NCBI GenBank assembly: GCA_016282215.1
Contig: JAEEKC010000386.1
Location: 1-16,150 of the forward strand
Reading direction: 5' to 3'
Origin: Lachnospiraceae bacterium
GTDB taxonomy: Bacteria; Bacillota; Clostridia; Lachnospirales; Lachnospiraceae
Length of the DNA: 16,150 bases
Position numbers and translations under genes: made by a program. The notes beneath the pieces were generated by a model that saw only the letters and a program-made list of their open reading frames with translations, was not told where the DNA came from and made no database searches. Positions 15,086 through 16,150 of this stretch are shown piece after piece (positions within the stretch are counted from its first letter, which is position 1; each line of letters opens with the position of its first letter).

Positions 15086-15709
15086 ATGCAGATTCAAAAG
15101 GTTACTGATGAAAGTTTCAGAAAATACGGCCGTGTGGTACAGGGCATCGATTTTGCACCGCTGTGCCAGGCACTTCTGGACAAGACACCACTTCCGGATG
15201 GCGTAGCTTATGAGCCCGGCGTAGATGTACTCGAAGAGCTTCCCGTAAAGGATGAGATCCAGTCAAAGTGCTGGGGCGAACTTGACATTCAGATCGGTTA
15301 CTGCAACGGACACAATGTGCTCCTGAATGCAGTTGAGTATCATCGTAATTCCGAGATCAATGTAGCAGCTACCGATGCGGTTTTGATCGTTGGCATGCAG
15401 CAGGATATCACCGATGATTTCCATTATGACACATCCAAGATGGAGGCATTTTTGGTACCGGCAGGCACAGCAGTTGAGATTTATGCGACTACTTTGCACT
15501 ATGCACCCTGCGGACCGGAGAACAAGGGCTTTAAGGTAGGCATCATTCTGCCGAAGGGAACCAATTATCCTCTCGCAAAGGATCATGCAGGCTGGGAAGA
15601 CCGCCTGATCACCGCAACCAATAAGTGGCTCATCGCCCATGCAGAGGGCGGCCAGGATCCCGCAGCTTTCGTAGGACTGGAAGGCAAAAACCTGAACATT
15701 TTAGAGTAA
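15086..15709 (+). CDS. DUF4867 family protein
   Basis: 207 aa from the ATG at 15086, chosen over the ATG at 15071 because the latter overlaps the ribosome site GGGAGGG (15073-15079). Recognised by characteristic blocks IQIGYCNGHN (68-77), EYHRNSEINVAATDAV (84-99), and FLVPAGTAVEIYATTLHYAPC (122-142). The pattern of His86, Glu90, a 'VPAGTAVE' turn and His138 looks like a cupin-type sugar- or ureidoglycolate-lyase-like barrel with a metal site; this is inference. The family is usually found next to sugar isomerases in Clostridia, as here, so a helper step on the same sugar (for example anomer or lactone handling) is likely. Cytoplasmic, no signal peptide. Its codon use matches the operon. Confidence 0.82.
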   Translation: MQIQKVTDESFRKYGRVVQGIDFAPLCQALLDKTPLPDGVAYEPGVDVLEELPVKDEIQSKCWGELDIQIGYCNGHNVLLNAVEYHRNSEINVAATDAVLIVGMQQDITDDFHYDTSKMEAFLVPAGTAVEIYATTLHYAPCGPENKGFKVGIILPKGTNYPLAKDHAGWEDRLITATNKWLIAHAEGGQDPAAFVGLEGKNLNILE

Positions 15710-15750
15710 TCTATTAAACTATGTAATAAATATTAAGGAGGAAAAGTATT

Positions 15751-16150
15751 ATGCAAAACGTACCTAAGATCAAAATCGGCCTTGTTGCGGTTTCCCGTGA
15801 CTGCTTCCCTGAGACTCTTTCCGTAAATCGCCGTAAGGCATTGGTTGAGGCTTACAACAAGAAATATGATGCAGATACTCTTTATGAGTGTCCCATTTGT
15901 ATCGTAGAGAGCGAAATCCATATGGTACAGGCTCTTGAAGATATCAAGAAAGCAGGCTGTAATGCACTTTGTGTATACCTCGGCAACTTCGGTCCCGAGA
16001 TTTCCGAGACACTTCTTGCAAAACATTTTGATGGTCCTAAGATGTTCTGCGCAGCAGAAGAAGAGACCCAGAACAACCTGATCCAGGGCAGAGGCGATGC
16101 TTACTGCGGTATGCTGAACGCAAGCTACAACCTGGCACTTCGTAACACCA
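15751..16150 (+). CDS. L-fucose/L-arabinose-isomerase-like protein, 3' partial
   Basis: The first 133 codons are present and the frame runs off the right edge. AAGGAGG (15735-15741) lies 9 bases before the ATG, 41 bases after DUF4867. The start (KIKIGLVAVSRDCFP, 6-20), the NRRKALVEAY block and the segment ending in GDAYCGMLNASYNLALR match the N-terminal domain of the L-fucose isomerase-like family, a cytoplasmic Mn-dependent aldose-ketose isomerase. The catalytic Glu/Asp/His residues lie in the C-terminal part outside the window, so activity cannot be confirmed. With the kinase it would form an aldose to ketose to ketose-phosphate route. Confidence 0.88.
   Translation, partial: MQNVPKIKIGLVAVSRDCFPETLSVNRRKALVEAYNKKYDADTLYECPICIVESEIHMVQALEDIKKAGCNALCVYLGNFGPEISETLLAKHFDGPKMFCAAEEETQNNLIQGRGDAYCGMLNASYNLALRNT

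Noticed and set aside
1..16150. CRISPR array, insertion sequence, tRNA or rRNA
   Set aside because: No spaced direct repeats, transposase frame, or tRNA/rRNA signature was seen anywhere on either strand.

Overview
The window looks like a chromosomal segment of a Gram-positive anaerobe of the class Clostridia, most likely Lachnospiraceae-like. This rests on strong AGGAGG-type ribosome binding sites, a DUF4867 gene paired with an L-fucose-isomerase-like gene, an iron-containing alcohol dehydrogenase, and multi-receiver phosphorelay proteins of a style common in that group. The taxonomic call is inference from gene content; there is no rRNA or other marker.

Layout. (1) Bases 1-3488, plus strand: a probable defence or restriction cassette. 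It holds a superfamily 2 helicase cut by the left edge, a 196-aa companion with a possible PD-(D/E)XK-like core, and a 107-aa two-helix membrane protein, closed by a strong terminator at 3547-3576. The stretch is visibly richer in A+T than the rest: 22 and 21 G+C per 60 bases in two counted lines, against 36 per 60 in a line of the kinase gene. (2) Bases 3610-4785, minus strand: an iron-containing alcohol dehydrogenase. (3) Bases 5073-11258, plus strand: a long co-directional run. It holds an unrecognised 162-aa protein, a 135-base structured element closed by a perfect 16-bp inverted repeat, a stand-alone 400-aa reverse transcriptase, an overlapping M50-like membrane metallopeptidase, a small esterase, a PAS/histidine kinase/REC/HPt/REC hybrid kinase and a single-domain response regulator. 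(4) Bases 11253-13037, minus strand: a convergent REC-HPt-pseudoREC-REC protein whose stop codon overlaps that of the response regulator. (5) Bases 13452 to the right edge, plus strand: a sugar operon of xylulokinase, DUF4867 and an L-fucose/L-arabinose-isomerase-like enzyme (cut by the right edge). A folded 98-base element lies between its first two genes.

How the genes may work together. The kinase, the small response regulator and the opposing multi-receiver protein form a self-contained His-Asp-His-Asp relay with no DNA-binding or enzymatic output in the window. The sugar operon supplies an isomerase and a kinase, the usual entry from an aldose into the pentose-phosphate pathway; the true sugar is not settled. 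The best candidate for something new is the reverse transcriptase with the structured element before it and the overlapping metallopeptidase after it. The enzyme has an intact catalytic triad but lacks the retron signature motifs and any intron maturase or endonuclease part. A second good point is a strong plus-strand terminator that lies inside the coding sequence of the convergent minus-strand gene.
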